This document shows positions 8,572 to 18,477 of a stretch of DNA of 60,412 nt, piece after piece (position 1 is the stretch's first letter; each line of letters begins with the position of its first letter). The stretch comes from a virus. Below the pieces are notes generated by a model, which ran no database searches, was not told the DNA's origin, and worked only from the letters and a program-made list of their open reading frames with translations. The stretch spans positions 1 through 60,412 of IMG/VR virus record IMGVR_UViG_3300042945_001531; one strand, 5' to 3'. The translations under genes and the position numbers were made by a program.

Positions 8572-10158
8572 TTAGGGGGTTTTTCTACCTTCACCCTTTG
8601 GATTTCTTCCAGCAACCGTTGATGTACTATCAGAGTTATTATTTGTTCTCTCCGAATCTCTAGACCTTGTAGTGGTTGCCTCTGCTGCAGCATCTGGCTT
8701 TAACTGTAGGACTTCATCTCCACCTTCTCGCTGTGGCATATCAAGAATAACTCGTGCTTCATTTGGAGTTATAATCTGATTCTTAACATATCGCTCAAGT
8801 ATTTGAGACTGTGCAATTTCATCAGTCAAAGTTAACTCATTAAACACAAACTCAAGGATGTCTGTTTTTTCACGAATGATCTTGTTAATCATTTTTTCTA
8901 GTTGTCTCTGTGCTGGACGAGCAACCTGCTCTTTAAAAGTGCGATCTTGTGCAAGCGCTGCTGCTATAGATGCAGAATCGCTACCGCCCAATTTTGAAAG
9001 TGGCACCTGATGTGCTACCAAAATATCGTCACGATTTTGCTTACGGTACTCCTTAAATGATCCATCTTGAATACCATCTTCAATAGGATCCATTTTAAAC
9101 TCTACTTTATTATTTTCTGTATCACCTGGCAGTGGAATATATAGTGTTCTATGTGACTGTCCTCTAAGATTTGTTTGCAAAAATCTAAACATCTTGTCTT
9201 CTGCATCTCCAGAAAGTTTTGCACCCTTTAATGTTACAACATATCTTGGAACTGCCTTATTTGCAAAGTAGTCAATGTTGTACTGAGAGGCAAGAGAGTC
9301 TCCGTGCAATGAGTTAATTGCTGACATAATGTCTGGCACTCCATAAAATGTATTAAGAGGTGAGTATTGCTTGAAGTGAATTATCTCATTTGGACGTGAA
9401 TCTGTTGTAAGAGGATTAGGATTTTTTGCTCCAAAATTACGGAAGTAAACAATCTTATTTCCAATAATCTGAACATACCCATCTTTCAATCTTCTGACTC
9501 TCATAGTTGTTGCTGGAATGTGACCAACATATCCAATTTCTCCACGAGTTGTTCTTCCTATTTCTAGGTATCCGTTTCCAGTAGACTGAAGATCTGTGTA
9601 AACTTTTTCCATAGTTGCAGTAAATGAATCGTCATCGTTTAGTGATTCAAGCCAATCACGCATTTCAATTTTTGCTCTTTCAATTCTTTTTCGTGCCTTC
9701 TGTGTTGCACTGTTATCTTCTGAGGCCTCAAGTCTCATCATTGTTCTTGGAGAAACCTTAAACTCATAACCAAGCCCAACGATATTCTCTACCTTGGCAT
9801 CAATTGCTGCATGATTTGCAAATGATGTATCGTAGTAGTTTGCTAATTCATACAGATTCCAAGGCGGTGTTATAACGTCAAACATTCCATAGCCGTTTAC
9901 ATATACTAGCCCTGGGTTTATCTCTTTTGATTGTGCTCCATCAATACCGCTTTTTCCTGCTAACGCTGCGGTTGTATATTGTGGTGTTGGTTGCAACGCT
10001 TTGGTAGATAGCCTGCTAGTTCTTCTTTTAAAATTTGAGTCCAAACCGTCTAATGTTTTTAGTGTGTCCCATGTGTTGTTGAATGGATCTGACTTTGAAA
10101 AAGGATCGTCTTTTTTTATTGCTTCGTCAATTTTTGCACTTATTGTATACTCTTCCAT
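8572..10158 (-). CDS. Portal protein
   Basis: A 528-residue protein with the layout of HK97/SPP1-type portals: a DAKVENIVGLGYEF segment near residue 120, IIHFKQYSPLNTFYGVPD near residue 265 and SLASQYNIDYFANKAVP near residue 290. Also present are the LGGSDSASIAAALAQDRTFKEQV region near residue 395 and a disordered Ser/Arg/Asn-rich tail. It sits upstream of protease and capsid. The dodecameric portal is the DNA gate of the head. An AUG with a GATGAGGAATAAAA leader follows the preceding small gene by two bases. Confidence 0.9.
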   Translation of the reverse strand: MEEYTISAKIDEAIKKDDPFSKSDPFNNTWDTLKTLDGLDSNFKRRTSRLSTKALQPTPQYTTAALAGKSGIDGAQSKEINPGLVYVNGYGMFDVITPPWNLYELANYYDTSFANHAAIDAKVENIVGLGYEFKVSPRTMMRLEASEDNSATQKARKRIERAKIEMRDWLESLNDDDSFTATMEKVYTDLQSTGNGYLEIGRTTRGEIGYVGHIPATTMRVRRLKDGYVQIIGNKIVYFRNFGAKNPNPLTTDSRPNEIIHFKQYSPLNTFYGVPDIMSAINSLHGDSLASQYNIDYFANKAVPRYVVTLKGAKLSGDAEDKMFRFLQTNLRGQSHRTLYIPLPGDTENNKVEFKMDPIEDGIQDGSFKEYRKQNRDDILVAHQVPLSKLGGSDSASIAAALAQDRTFKEQVARPAQRQLEKMINKIIREKTDILEFVFNELTLTDEIAQSQILERYVKNQIITPNEARVILDMPQREGGDEVLQLKPDAAAEATTTRSRDSERTNNNSDSTSTVAGRNPKGEGRKTP

Positions 10159-10160
10159 TT

Positions 10161-10547
10161 TTATTCCTCATCTCCATACTTAGCAATTGTATCTTTTGCT
10201 GCTTGAACTGCGCCAAGATCGTTTAATGATGGGATGAGTCCTGACTTCATTCTATCTACTTGCTCAGAATACTCTTCTTCTGATACCCTGGTCCCGCCTG
10301 GAACAAAAATTGCTTCACCATCTCCAGGGTCTCCGTAATATATTGCAACCTTTTTTAGTTCTGCAATTTTGGAAATATCTCCCTTTTCAGATGGAATATT
10401 TAAAACTGATCCATGTCCGTCTGTAAACCACTTGCCATTTGATCTCTTGTATACATAAAGACCCCAATTGTAGTTCTTTTCAATGACCTTACGTCGCACA
10501 TTTTGTACAATTGGCTTACCAGTTTTTGGGTTTATTAATGAATCCAT
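10161..10547 (-). CDS. Hypothetical protein upstream of the portal
   Basis: A 128-residue protein with no recognised domain. It has a compact, beta-leaning N-terminal region (NWGLYVYKRSNGKWFTDGHG) and a helical C-terminus. It is expressed from a leaderless promoter and is followed by the portal gene two bases later, so it is probably co-transcribed with it. A virion or packaging accessory role is possible, but nothing in the sequence decides it. Confidence 0.55.
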   Translation of the reverse strand: MDSLINPKTGKPIVQNVRRKVIEKNYNWGLYVYKRSNGKWFTDGHGSVLNIPSEKGDISKIAELKKVAIYYGDPGDGEAIFVPGGTRVSEEEYSEQVDRMKSGLIPSLNDLGAVQAAKDTIAKYGDEE

Positions 10548-10554
10548 GACAATA

Positions 10555-10563
10555 AGTATACCA
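10555..10563 (-). promoter_or_regulatory. Extended -10 promoter (TGGTATACT), leaderless for the pre-portal gene
   Basis: TGGTATACT on the minus strand ends seven bases before the ATG at 10547. It overlaps the end of the upstream 1238-codon gene. Confidence 0.55.
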
Positions 10564-10565
10564 TA

Positions 10566-13500
10566 TTAAACTGGATCAACAGTAAATTTGTTCCAGAATA
10601 TGTCATTGTATAATGAGTAACCGTAGTTTCCAACACTTATTGGAACATTATCCCCTACAATTATCTTATTGGTTCCTGTATAACTCTTATACACCTCTGA
10701 AGGATTTACTCCATAGTAACTGGTCTCTGTTAAAACAAGAACTTTATTCCAGTTAAATGGGCCAGTATGCCAAAACTCCCAGTCCAAAGGGCCACCAGAC
10801 AAAATCTTTACCCTAAACCAGGGTCTTTCTGATATATTCTGAACCTCTTGAAGATTTGTTGATTGGTAATAGGATATGCTGTTGAATACCAATGGTCCAG
10901 TCAATCTTACAGCCCCCTCAAAATATGAAAACTCTAAACTATCTGCAAAATTAATTCCCAAAAAGCCCCATTCTTGAAGAGTTATGACTGGCTCTTTAAC
11001 AACTTTACCGTTCCAATAAAAACCTATTCCATTTTGAACTAGACCAGTCTTGGCATCTATAGCATATACTTTTGCCCTTCTTCCAGTAGGATCACATGCA
11101 AGCATGTAAAACTTTATATATGATGACTTGCTTTCTATTTCAAATATTTGTGTTGGAGCATATGGGAAATAGTCGCCATCAAATCTTACAGCCATCTGCG
11201 CTGCAATTACTTTAAAATTATTTGCCCTACTAGGATTAATAGGAATAGACAATCCACGATTTACCAAAGGATCGTACTGTCCTTTTATTTGAATTCCGCT
11301 ATTTTTTGTTAAATACAAATATGGAGACGATCCAGTATATATTGAAAATGGATTGTTCTTTTTAAAATTATAGTAAATGCCAGTCTTTGTATATGGGTAA
11401 AGAGGTGTGCCAAATCTTGTACCAATAGGGCTTCCGTCCGACTCATTTAATGCCTGAGAAGCGTAAGAAAGTTTTTTGATATTAACATTGTTTGTCTGAG
11501 AGTTTTTAACATTAATATCTATATGGGTCACAATAGAAAGATCATTAAAATCTACTCCAGAAGGTGGGTAAATAATCATGTTATCTACGACTTCATATTT
11601 TGTAGTCATCCAGTCTGATTTTGGAATCAATATTCCGTTTCTAGATGGCCTCTCTGTTTTTGTAAAATAAAATGGTGTTTGGTTGGCTCCCAGTTCTGTG
11701 TACTGAAATGTTACGTAAGTTTTTACAACTGCGCCGTCGGTATCATACCTATAATCTTTTGCAATTTTATTTTTTAAATCTTCATAATCATTATATCCAG
11801 TAAACAAATAATTATCCAGCGATTCATAGGTTCTTTGAATTGGAATTCCATATTCATTTGCCAGATCTGCATATGTCCATTCTACTGGCTCACTATCTAT
11901 AGCAACCGTTTTTGACGTTACTGGATAATCAACATTAAACTGAATAAAATCAAGATCAAAATATTGGTCTCCTCGTTTATCCAAAACAGACTCTGCAAAA
12001 TATGTTAACGGTATTTGATCTTCCCAATATGAGTTTGCAGAAACAGTAAGTTTGTAAGTATCAAAAACTTGATCTGGTACAAGTGTATATGTTGCTGTAT
12101 GATCTAAAAGAAAGTCTTCGTCTGATATAAAGACTCCGCCTCCACTAATAGCACCATTGGCAGTATCATTTACAGAGCCATACGGTGGCAGAGAGGTTGT
12201 GTCTAATCCTCCATCTATGTTTATTAATTGATTATTTTGATAAATAGCAAACAAGTCTTCATTCCAAACTGGGACACCTATTTCATTAAATAAAGATCTA
12301 ATTTTTTGAAAATTGTATTTACTACAAAACCCTATCTTGTAAATTTTTCCAGTAAATGTCTGAGTTCCATTTTTTTTGCCACCAACATACATTCTTAAAT
12401 CTGACAAAGATCCAAAAAAATCTGCTGCTGGATTTCCAAATCTTGAAATAAACGCTGGAATGTTTAGTCCTATATCTATCAACTCTAATGGCTCCGCTAT
12501 TGTTGGAGAGTATATTGTTTCTAAAACTCCATCATAATTTATTACATAAGAAATTTGATTGTCAAGCAACTCTATTTCAAAATAACTGCCTGTGTTTTCT
12601 TTTTCAATTCTAAAAAGCGTTTGCTTAGTGCTAGAAGACTGAGGAAGCCTAAAACAACCATAAAACGCAGAAGTAGGTTCTTTAATAAAATCAAAATTTT
12701 CAAAAAATAAATATCCTGAAACATTGTTCCAAGATGTATCTGGCCTAAATGTAAAAAAGTTTACTGAATCTGACTGCTGTATCGCTTTACAACTAGCAAA
12801 CAATTCACTCTCTGTTTTTGATGACAAAAATATTTTTGGAAGTGGGGCAGATGGTACAGACAAAGCCTTATTAACTATTGATGTATTATCGTTAAATGCT
12901 TGTTGCCAAGATCCAATTTTTGGATAAGAATAGTTTGAAGTATAATCAGCAAAAGCATAATCAATAAAAACAGATGTTCCACTATAAGAAGTATTTATAT
13001 TTTCTGGAACTTCTACTCCTTGACCAAAAACGAATCTTCTTTTTGCTACGGCAGTTGGGACAACATAAGGATAAATTCCTACACAGTCTATTTCTATTGG
13101 ATATATATCTTCGTGTGCATAAAAACCAATCCAGTCTTGATCCTTTTCGGTTTGATTCAACATTGATGGAACTAACAATGACTTTACAGAATAGTCCAAA
13201 GAAATTACCTCTTGACCATTGATAAGCAAAGAAATAATATCTTTTCCTATTCTTAAATGAACAAGCATTGGCCTTGTCCACTCTCCTACATAATATGTTT
13301 TATATTCAGAACCAATCTTAAGTCCGACAGAAGGACCGTCTACATAAATACCGTCATTAGATGCAACTGGACCAATAATTCTTTTTACTTCATTCGAATA
13401 AGAGTTTATTCTAAGCCAAGTTTCTAAAGTATACTCTCTAAATTTTCCAGACTCATTTAAAAATCCCACACCAGGAACTATTAGAGATGGATCTGAACCA

Positions 13501-14282
13501 TTTGGATAAAGAGTAGTTAGACTTGATGTTCCATAAACAATAGGAATTCCTAAATTTTTTGCTTTTAGCATGTTGTCAGAAATCAAATAATACGCATCCA
13601 AATCTTGCAATCCGTAACATTTTGCAACTATTCCTTTTTGTGGAGCAATTGATATTGTTGATGGAATGTCTATAGGAGTAACGCCAAGAGAGGTTGAGGC
13701 AAACTCTTCAGACCACTGTCCAAGACTTATTCCATTAACTAAAAACACATCTTCGGTTTCTGAACCACCAATAAAATTAATTTTAAAAACTAACCTAAAG
13801 TTTGTATCATCTGGAGGAGTGTCAAATGTTTCTGATATAAAAACCCAACTATTATTTATTACAGTATCATAATTTTTTAAATGTGTAACCATTTGTCCGC
13901 TTGTTGTATCTTCGTACTGATACCCTATTTCAAACCCAGAAATGTAAGAACTTTCAGAATAAAAATATCCTCCAACACAAAATGTTCTTAGGTACTCGTT
14001 TAAATCTTTTAAACCCATTATGTCATTACTTATGGCAGTAACAGATCCTGACTCACTGTTTGTGGGAGTTGCTGTTATTTTGCCTACATAACTATTGATA
14101 AATGGCTCGTCTACTGATTGAGAGTATGTTTCATACGTACCGCCAATAATTGTCCAATTTGAAAGGTTTCTTTGTGACTCTGAAATTAAAGAGACATAGT
14201 CTGCACTATCATCTAAAGCCCATAAACCAGTAGGGTGCTCCGAGAACACTTTTTCTGCATATAGGTTGGAAGGACTAGACAT
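10566..14282 (-). CDS. Large LamG-like minor tail or virion protein
   Basis: A 1238-residue, strongly beta, Ser/Tyr/Asn-rich protein with repeated concanavalin/LamG-like features. Examples are TLETWLRINS near residue 280, VHLRIGKDIISLLINGQEV near residue 340, and FTGKIYKIGF near residue 645 after a GSLSDLRMYVGG strand. Such proteins in actinophages are usually minor tail or surface proteins that may bind carbohydrate. It is unusual that it lies between portal and reductase rather than with the tail fibre genes. No membrane or signal segment is present. Confidence 0.6.
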   Translation of the reverse strand: MSSPSNLYAEKVFSEHPTGLWALDDSADYVSLISESQRNLSNWTIIGGTYETYSQSVDEPFINSYVGKITATPTNSESGSVTAISNDIMGLKDLNEYLRTFCVGGYFYSESSYISGFEIGYQYEDTTSGQMVTHLKNYDTVINNSWVFISETFDTPPDDTNFRLVFKINFIGGSETEDVFLVNGISLGQWSEEFASTSLGVTPIDIPSTISIAPQKGIVAKCYGLQDLDAYYLISDNMLKAKNLGIPIVYGTSSLTTLYPNGSDPSLIVPGVGFLNESGKFREYTLETWLRINSYSNEVKRIIGPVASNDGIYVDGPSVGLKIGSEYKTYYVGEWTRPMLVHLRIGKDIISLLINGQEVISLDYSVKSLLVPSMLNQTEKDQDWIGFYAHEDIYPIEIDCVGIYPYVVPTAVAKRRFVFGQGVEVPENINTSYSGTSVFIDYAFADYTSNYSYPKIGSWQQAFNDNTSIVNKALSVPSAPLPKIFLSSKTESELFASCKAIQQSDSVNFFTFRPDTSWNNVSGYLFFENFDFIKEPTSAFYGCFRLPQSSSTKQTLFRIEKENTGSYFEIELLDNQISYVINYDGVLETIYSPTIAEPLELIDIGLNIPAFISRFGNPAADFFGSLSDLRMYVGGKKNGTQTFTGKIYKIGFCSKYNFQKIRSLFNEIGVPVWNEDLFAIYQNNQLINIDGGLDTTSLPPYGSVNDTANGAISGGGVFISDEDFLLDHTATYTLVPDQVFDTYKLTVSANSYWEDQIPLTYFAESVLDKRGDQYFDLDFIQFNVDYPVTSKTVAIDSEPVEWTYADLANEYGIPIQRTYESLDNYLFTGYNDYEDLKNKIAKDYRYDTDGAVVKTYVTFQYTELGANQTPFYFTKTERPSRNGILIPKSDWMTTKYEVVDNMIIYPPSGVDFNDLSIVTHIDINVKNSQTNNVNIKKLSYASQALNESDGSPIGTRFGTPLYPYTKTGIYYNFKKNNPFSIYTGSSPYLYLTKNSGIQIKGQYDPLVNRGLSIPINPSRANNFKVIAAQMAVRFDGDYFPYAPTQIFEIESKSSYIKFYMLACDPTGRRAKVYAIDAKTGLVQNGIGFYWNGKVVKEPVITLQEWGFLGINFADSLEFSYFEGAVRLTGPLVFNSISYYQSTNLQEVQNISERPWFRVKILSGGPLDWEFWHTGPFNWNKVLVLTETSYYGVNPSEVYKSYTGTNKIIVGDNVPISVGNYGYSLYNDIFWNKFTVDPV

Positions 14283-14291
14283 AATGAGTCT

Positions 14292-14300
14292 ATTTTACCA
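14292..14300 (-). promoter_or_regulatory. Extended -10 promoter (TGGTAAAAT) for the LamG-like gene
   Basis: TGGTAAAAT on the minus strand ends nine bases before the ATG at 14282, leaving at most a two- or three-base leader. Confidence 0.45.
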
Positions 14301-14307
14301 CAGAAGA

Positions 14308-16341
14308 CTACTTGTTTATTTTAATTTCACAATAGTCTGTTGTGCAGTATGCTTCGCCCTGAGCCTCAAGATTATCTACACCATCGTAGATTGCTCCAAA
14401 GTCAATGTGCTTCAACTTGCCAATATAGGACTCATACTCTTCTTCAGTAATCTGAGTATATGGCTGCTGAGGATAAACAGTGTTGCCCATCGGAAGAAAT
14501 GACACTGCTTTTAGTTGTCCTTCGTACATATGAAGTGCTGGAACAACATGCTTTGACTCTGTTTCCTTGTCAAATGAAAGTGTTACAGAAACACCATTAT
14601 CAGACCAGTACTTCTGAGCAGTTGCAGCAAGTGCAATCTTCTCAAACAATGTAACATCCTTTTCAGATCTTGGATGACCTGACTTGATTGGGAAGTATAC
14701 AACTGATGTATTTGCTGATACTACGTCATCTTCAATTGTGTACCCTGCTGCTTTGAACAAGTGCATCATTGGATCTGTATTTCCAAATCGAACTGCACGA
14801 AGGAAAAAGTTTCCTCCAGGACCCCAGTGAACTCCAGGAGTTGCACCAGAAAGAATTGATACAGAACCTGACGGCTTAACTGTTGTTACACGAATTGACT
14901 CACGAACACATAGCCATTCTGAATATGAGTGATCATATTTACGAATTGTTGTGTAACCTTCATCCATCCATTCACGAACCGTTGGCAAACCTTTTTGATC
15001 AGCAAATGATGCAATACCAGTAAGCGATGTACCAATACGGCGATTGCGCTGCATGATACCGTTAGTCTGTTGCCAATGTGTTGGAACAAGTGTAACAGTT
15101 TTTCCATAAAGGTATGCAAACTTCAGGGTACGCAGGAAGTCCTCCTTAGATTCATGACGATTTAAGTGCACTTCTACAAGTGTACATAATTCATATGATT
15201 CCAATGGCTGCTCCGCACATGGGTTAAATCCCATCACACGATAATCTTTACCGTCTGGCGCATCCTTTAGTCGTCCATAATTACGAGCAACATCAAGCCA
15301 GATAAAACCTGGTTCTCCGTTTTCCGTAATTAAATCTACATAGTCTTCGTACTTTGTTCCTACTTCTGCTGAGATAGAGTTGTTAGACATCCAGGCCCAA
15401 CCTGGATTTTCTGGATCAAACGAATTTCGTTCTGGGAAAACTTCAGAGTTTTTCAAATTCATAAACGCTTCATCTCCAGCACTACCCAAAGCGAGTGTTG
15501 CAGAGCGTCTAACATTTCCAGAAACAACACATGTTCCTATTAAGTTTACTAAGTCTACAATGGCACGAGAATCTAGCGTTTCTCCCGCTCTGGAGCCTAT
15601 TACACGGTCAATCTGCTCGTGTAACCTAATAAGAGGTGCGGGACCAGATGCAACGCCTCCAAAGCCCTTTATGGGGGCTCCTAGGGGCCTAATTAGGTCA
15701 TAGTTAAACTTCTGTATATTTTGATTAGGTCTGAGATATGAGTTTATCAAAACTCTCACGGATTCTACCCAGCCTTCACGAGTGTCTGGAATTTCATAAA
15801 TCTGCTCTGGCTCTGTGGGACTATAGATTAAGAAACCTTTGTCCTGACCCACAGTATCGAACCCAACTCCGATGCCCAGCATAAGAGCATCCATAACCCA
15901 AGCAAACAGGGCCCCTGGATCATTCTTGTCAAGGTCTTTTGTTGAAACCATTGCACAGTTTTGTAGTGCTGCTGAGTTCTTCTTCTCCATAGTCATAGGA
16001 GTTCCAAATGCCCACATACCACGACCTGGCGGTGTCCACTTTAAGTTAAACATTCTATCAAATGCTTCTTGTGCTGACTTCTGAGCCTTGTAATCATTCC
16101 ATGGAAGTCTGTTTTCCTTGGCATGATTCTTCTGAACTGAATACATGCCCTCGATTACACGACGACAAACTTCATGCCATCTTTCTTTAGTTCCATCTTC
16201 CTTCATACGAGAATATGTACGAATAAAGGTAATTTCTCCAAGTGAATTTTCTGCTGCATCTTTAAATCCAAATGGGCTTTCAGCACCTTTGTACTTTTCA
16301 ATAAAGTCTTCTGGAAGTTTAAAACTAAAAAAATCTGACAT
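14308..16341 (-). CDS. nrdJ: Adenosylcobalamin-dependent ribonucleotide reductase (class II)
   Basis: The chosen start (16341) follows a GAAAGGAC site; an in-frame ATG 57 bases upstream lacks one. The 677-residue protein resembles monomeric class II ribonucleoside-triphosphate reductases. It has PPGRGMWAFGT near residue 105, a QNCAMVST Cys near residue 128, the active-site loop NPCAEQPLESYELC near residue 378, and a C-terminal C-x4-C pair (YCTTDYC) near residue 669. It reduces ribonucleotides to deoxyribonucleotides without oxygen and needs host cobalamin. It makes DNA precursors but lies among virion genes with its own promoter, so timing may differ from its neighbours. Confidence 0.9.
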   Translation of the reverse strand: MSDFFSFKLPEDFIEKYKGAESPFGFKDAAENSLGEITFIRTYSRMKEDGTKERWHEVCRRVIEGMYSVQKNHAKENRLPWNDYKAQKSAQEAFDRMFNLKWTPPGRGMWAFGTPMTMEKKNSAALQNCAMVSTKDLDKNDPGALFAWVMDALMLGIGVGFDTVGQDKGFLIYSPTEPEQIYEIPDTREGWVESVRVLINSYLRPNQNIQKFNYDLIRPLGAPIKGFGGVASGPAPLIRLHEQIDRVIGSRAGETLDSRAIVDLVNLIGTCVVSGNVRRSATLALGSAGDEAFMNLKNSEVFPERNSFDPENPGWAWMSNNSISAEVGTKYEDYVDLITENGEPGFIWLDVARNYGRLKDAPDGKDYRVMGFNPCAEQPLESYELCTLVEVHLNRHESKEDFLRTLKFAYLYGKTVTLVPTHWQQTNGIMQRNRRIGTSLTGIASFADQKGLPTVREWMDEGYTTIRKYDHSYSEWLCVRESIRVTTVKPSGSVSILSGATPGVHWGPGGNFFLRAVRFGNTDPMMHLFKAAGYTIEDDVVSANTSVVYFPIKSGHPRSEKDVTLFEKIALAATAQKYWSDNGVSVTLSFDKETESKHVVPALHMYEGQLKAVSFLPMGNTVYPQQPYTQITEEEYESYIGKLKHIDFGAIYDGVDNLEAQGEAYCTTDYCEIKINK

Positions 16342-16378
16342 AATATGTATCGTCCTTTCAAAAACGGAATAAGTGTTA

Positions 16379-16411
16379 ATTATAGCAGAGTTTTGCAAAA
16401 AGTAAAACTCT
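16379..16411 (-). promoter_or_regulatory. Promoter for the reductase gene with an inverted-repeat operator
   Basis: TGCTATAAT (16379-16387, minus strand) is preceded 16-17 bases upstream by TTTACT. A perfect 8-bp inverted repeat AGAGTTTT-N9-AAAACTCT fills the spacer (16387-16411). It could be an operator or a small stem-loop ending the upstream transcript. Confidence 0.5.
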
Positions 16412-16435
16412 CAATGTATTGTTAAGAGATTAAGG

Positions 16436-17173
16436 CTAATTAAAGTTCTTTTTTTCCCATGCCGTATGCCTGTATGCGTTTGGAAACAAAGGATCTCCTC
16501 GTTTCCATTGATCAAATAGATTTTTTCGATCATGATTTAGATCAACAACCATTTCCCAAGACTCTCTTTTAAATGGTATTACTTGTACTATTGGAGTACC
16601 TTGTTTTATTGTTCCCTCAAAATTTTTTTGTAAAAAGAATGAGTTAAAACCAGCAGTTAAAAAGTTATCAGTATCTACAACTGCTTCTATTGCCTTTATT
16701 GGAATATGTCCTTGATGCATAGGAGAGGTAAACAAAGTACTATAGCCTGGAGGAGTTTTAATCATCCACATTGGATTAATTCTAAATACATCTTCTAGAT
16801 ATATGCTAAAATCAACAGGGTAGTGAGATATATGTTCTGAAGAATGCCAATCAATAATTTTATGCTTAACTAAAGAAAACTGATTTGGTATAGTGCATTC
16901 TGTTTTACCATTTTTTGTATTAATGTATAAATCTACTGGCATTCTAAAAAAGTATCCCATTGACATTGAATCAAAAAATGGAATACATTTTTTTACTGTT
17001 AATTTTGAATTTCTATCTTCGTTGTCTTTGCTAAAAGACGAAGGTTGCTCTTTATACCATGAAGGTATTATCTTTGAGCAAGCAACTGGTTGTGGAAATA
17101 GATATTCAAAGTTTTTTACTGGCATAGGAAAAAACTTAATTAAATTTGCAGAAATTTTATACCTCGCATCCAA
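16436..17173 (-). CDS. DUF6065-like protein (1 of 3 in this block)
   Basis: A 245-residue protein sharing with the genes at 22732 and 21327 a C-terminal pattern F-x-G-T-I-K-x-G-T-P-I-V-Q-V-I-P-F-K-R. With the gene at 22732 it also shares IPSWYKE, GYFFRMPVDL and PPGYSTLFTSPM. The family resembles what I recall as DUF6065, often seen beside 2OG oxygenases in phages; that family name is from memory. The fold looks cupin-like (many short strands). The start is a TTG at 17173; an ATG at 17125 would remove the conserved N-terminal IKFFP segment. Confidence 0.6.
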   Translation of the reverse strand: MDARYKISANLIKFFPMPVKNFEYLFPQPVACSKIIPSWYKEQPSSFSKDNEDRNSKLTVKKCIPFFDSMSMGYFFRMPVDLYINTKNGKTECTIPNQFSLVKHKIIDWHSSEHISHYPVDFSIYLEDVFRINPMWMIKTPPGYSTLFTSPMHQGHIPIKAIEAVVDTDNFLTAGFNSFFLQKNFEGTIKQGTPIVQVIPFKRESWEMVVDLNHDRKNLFDQWKRGDPLFPNAYRHTAWEKKNFN

Positions 17174-17188
17174 CGATAACGTTTTATA

Positions 17189-17806
17189 TCAATGAATCCA
17201 GTGTTGTGGAACCATGATTTTTTCGCCACTCTTAACAAGATGTGCTGTATGATGATAAGGTGGAGATGGTGGAAAGACGATTATGCTTCCTGCTTTTGGC
17301 TTTACTGCAAAAGTATAATTTTTGTTTTTTTCTGCTTCTGCAAAATCAGCCTCTGGACTTGCTTGACTTAGCACCCCATCTGGAGAAGCAATGGTAAATG
17401 ATATTTCTCCGCCCTCGTAATCATCATTAAGATACATTACAAAAGAAACCTTTAATCTTTCGTCTCCTTCTTGTTGGTCAAAATGGGCGCCCATAAATGT
17501 TCCAGGCATGTACTTTTTAATAGGGTATTGTGGAAACAACTTTGGCTCTTCTTCAATGCCTTGAGCCTTAGCATAGTCTCTTGCAACATCATCAAATGCC
17601 TTTTGCAATGTTTTATATATGTAGTCATTTTCTACTGATTGAACAATTTGCTTGTCTGTTCCATAAACATAGTGCTGACCGCTGCAGGCCATCCATTCAC
17701 CCCAAGGATCCTTATTATCGTTCTCAATTGCGTCAACAAGTTTTTTTGGGTCTTCAATTACGTTAGTGTAATAGTAAACCTTTTCTTCAAGTATTTCTAT
17801 GTCCAT
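17189..17806 (-). CDS. 2-oxoglutarate/Fe(II) oxygenase, prolyl-hydroxylase-like (1)
   Basis: A 205-residue protein. The double-stranded beta-helix core shows the HFD iron motif (GAHFDQQ, near residue 107), then MYLNDDYEGGEISF, KPKAGSIIVFP and a distal His in YHHTAHLV. The usual 2OG-binding Arg after the distal His is replaced by Lys (SGEKIM). Family enzymes hydroxylate protein or small-molecule C-H bonds using 2-oxoglutarate and oxygen. Good ribosome site (TAGGAGA). It is in an operon with three more oxygenases upstream. The substrate is unknown. Confidence 0.85.
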   Translation of the reverse strand: MDIEILEEKVYYYTNVIEDPKKLVDAIENDNKDPWGEWMACSGQHYVYGTDKQIVQSVENDYIYKTLQKAFDDVARDYAKAQGIEEEPKLFPQYPIKKYMPGTFMGAHFDQQEGDERLKVSFVMYLNDDYEGGEISFTIASPDGVLSQASPEADFAEAEKNKNYTFAVKPKAGSIIVFPPSPPYHHTAHLVKSGEKIMVPQHWIH

Positions 17807-17814
17807 TTTTTCTC

Positions 17815-18477
17815 CTAGTATTTATTATTTTCATAAAAGCCTATGACTTTTATAAATCCTACAGTAACATATCTAATAGGTCCTTCTCCTACATGTCTAA
17901 CTCCGTGCTCAAACTCTTCATTACCTGGAAAAACCAAAAGTGTTCCTGGTTTTGGCCTCATGTCTGAATTTTCTTTGTTTTTAAAAAACAGGGTTCCATC
18001 CTTATAGTCATCATTTATATAAAGAATAGCAGCATACTTTATGGAAGGATCTGTATGCTGATCTGTATGGGATTTTAATTGAACGCCAGACTGCATTCGT
18101 TGCATTGTTCCAAATCCTGCAAGTTCTAGATTATTATCTGCCAGACTCAGTAGATCAGAAACCCTTTTATGTGCTGTCCTGCTAACTTTTTCAGTTCCAA
18201 TGTCTAGATTTTTATCGTCCCATCCTTGCGTAATTTCATATTTACCCTCAGCAACCAAATTCTCTACATCACTTCTTCCAAATTTTTCTAAACAAAACCT
18301 AGAAAGACTTTCCCTATATGCTTTTGACCACTCTTCTTCAGGAGTTCTATTGATAATATCCCATACCGAATCCAACTCTTCTTTTGACAAAAAGTTTTCT
18401 ACAGAAAGAACCTGCTCATGAAAAACTTCTGTCTTAAAGCCAGCGTCATCAAATTGTTTTTTTAAAAAAACTTCCAT
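17815..18477 (-). CDS. 2-oxoglutarate/Fe(II) oxygenase, prolyl-hydroxylase-like (2)
   Basis: A 220-residue protein with the HTD iron motif (KSHTDQH near residue 136), LYINDDYKDGTLFF, RPKPGTLLVFPG, and distal His and Arg in FEHGVRHVGEGPIRY. All catalytic positions of the 2OG-Fe(II) superfamily are present. It starts immediately after the previous gene's TAA (18478), with GAGGAG as ribosome site inside that gene, so it is translationally coupled. It shares only the core with its neighbours, so it is an old rather than recent duplicate. Confidence 0.85.
   Translation of the reverse strand: MEVFLKKQFDDAGFKTEVFHEQVLSVENFLSKEELDSVWDIINRTPEEEWSKAYRESLSRFCLEKFGRSDVENLVAEGKYEITQGWDDKNLDIGTEKVSRTAHKRVSDLLSLADNNLELAGFGTMQRMQSGVQLKSHTDQHTDPSIKYAAILYINDDYKDGTLFFKNKENSDMRPKPGTLLVFPGNEEFEHGVRHVGEGPIRYVTVGFIKVIGFYENNKY

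Noticed and set aside
8572-16341. Search for terminase, integrase or HNH endonuclease
   Set aside because: None recognised; the large terminase gene is presumably outside the window, so lifestyle cannot be judged from an integrase.
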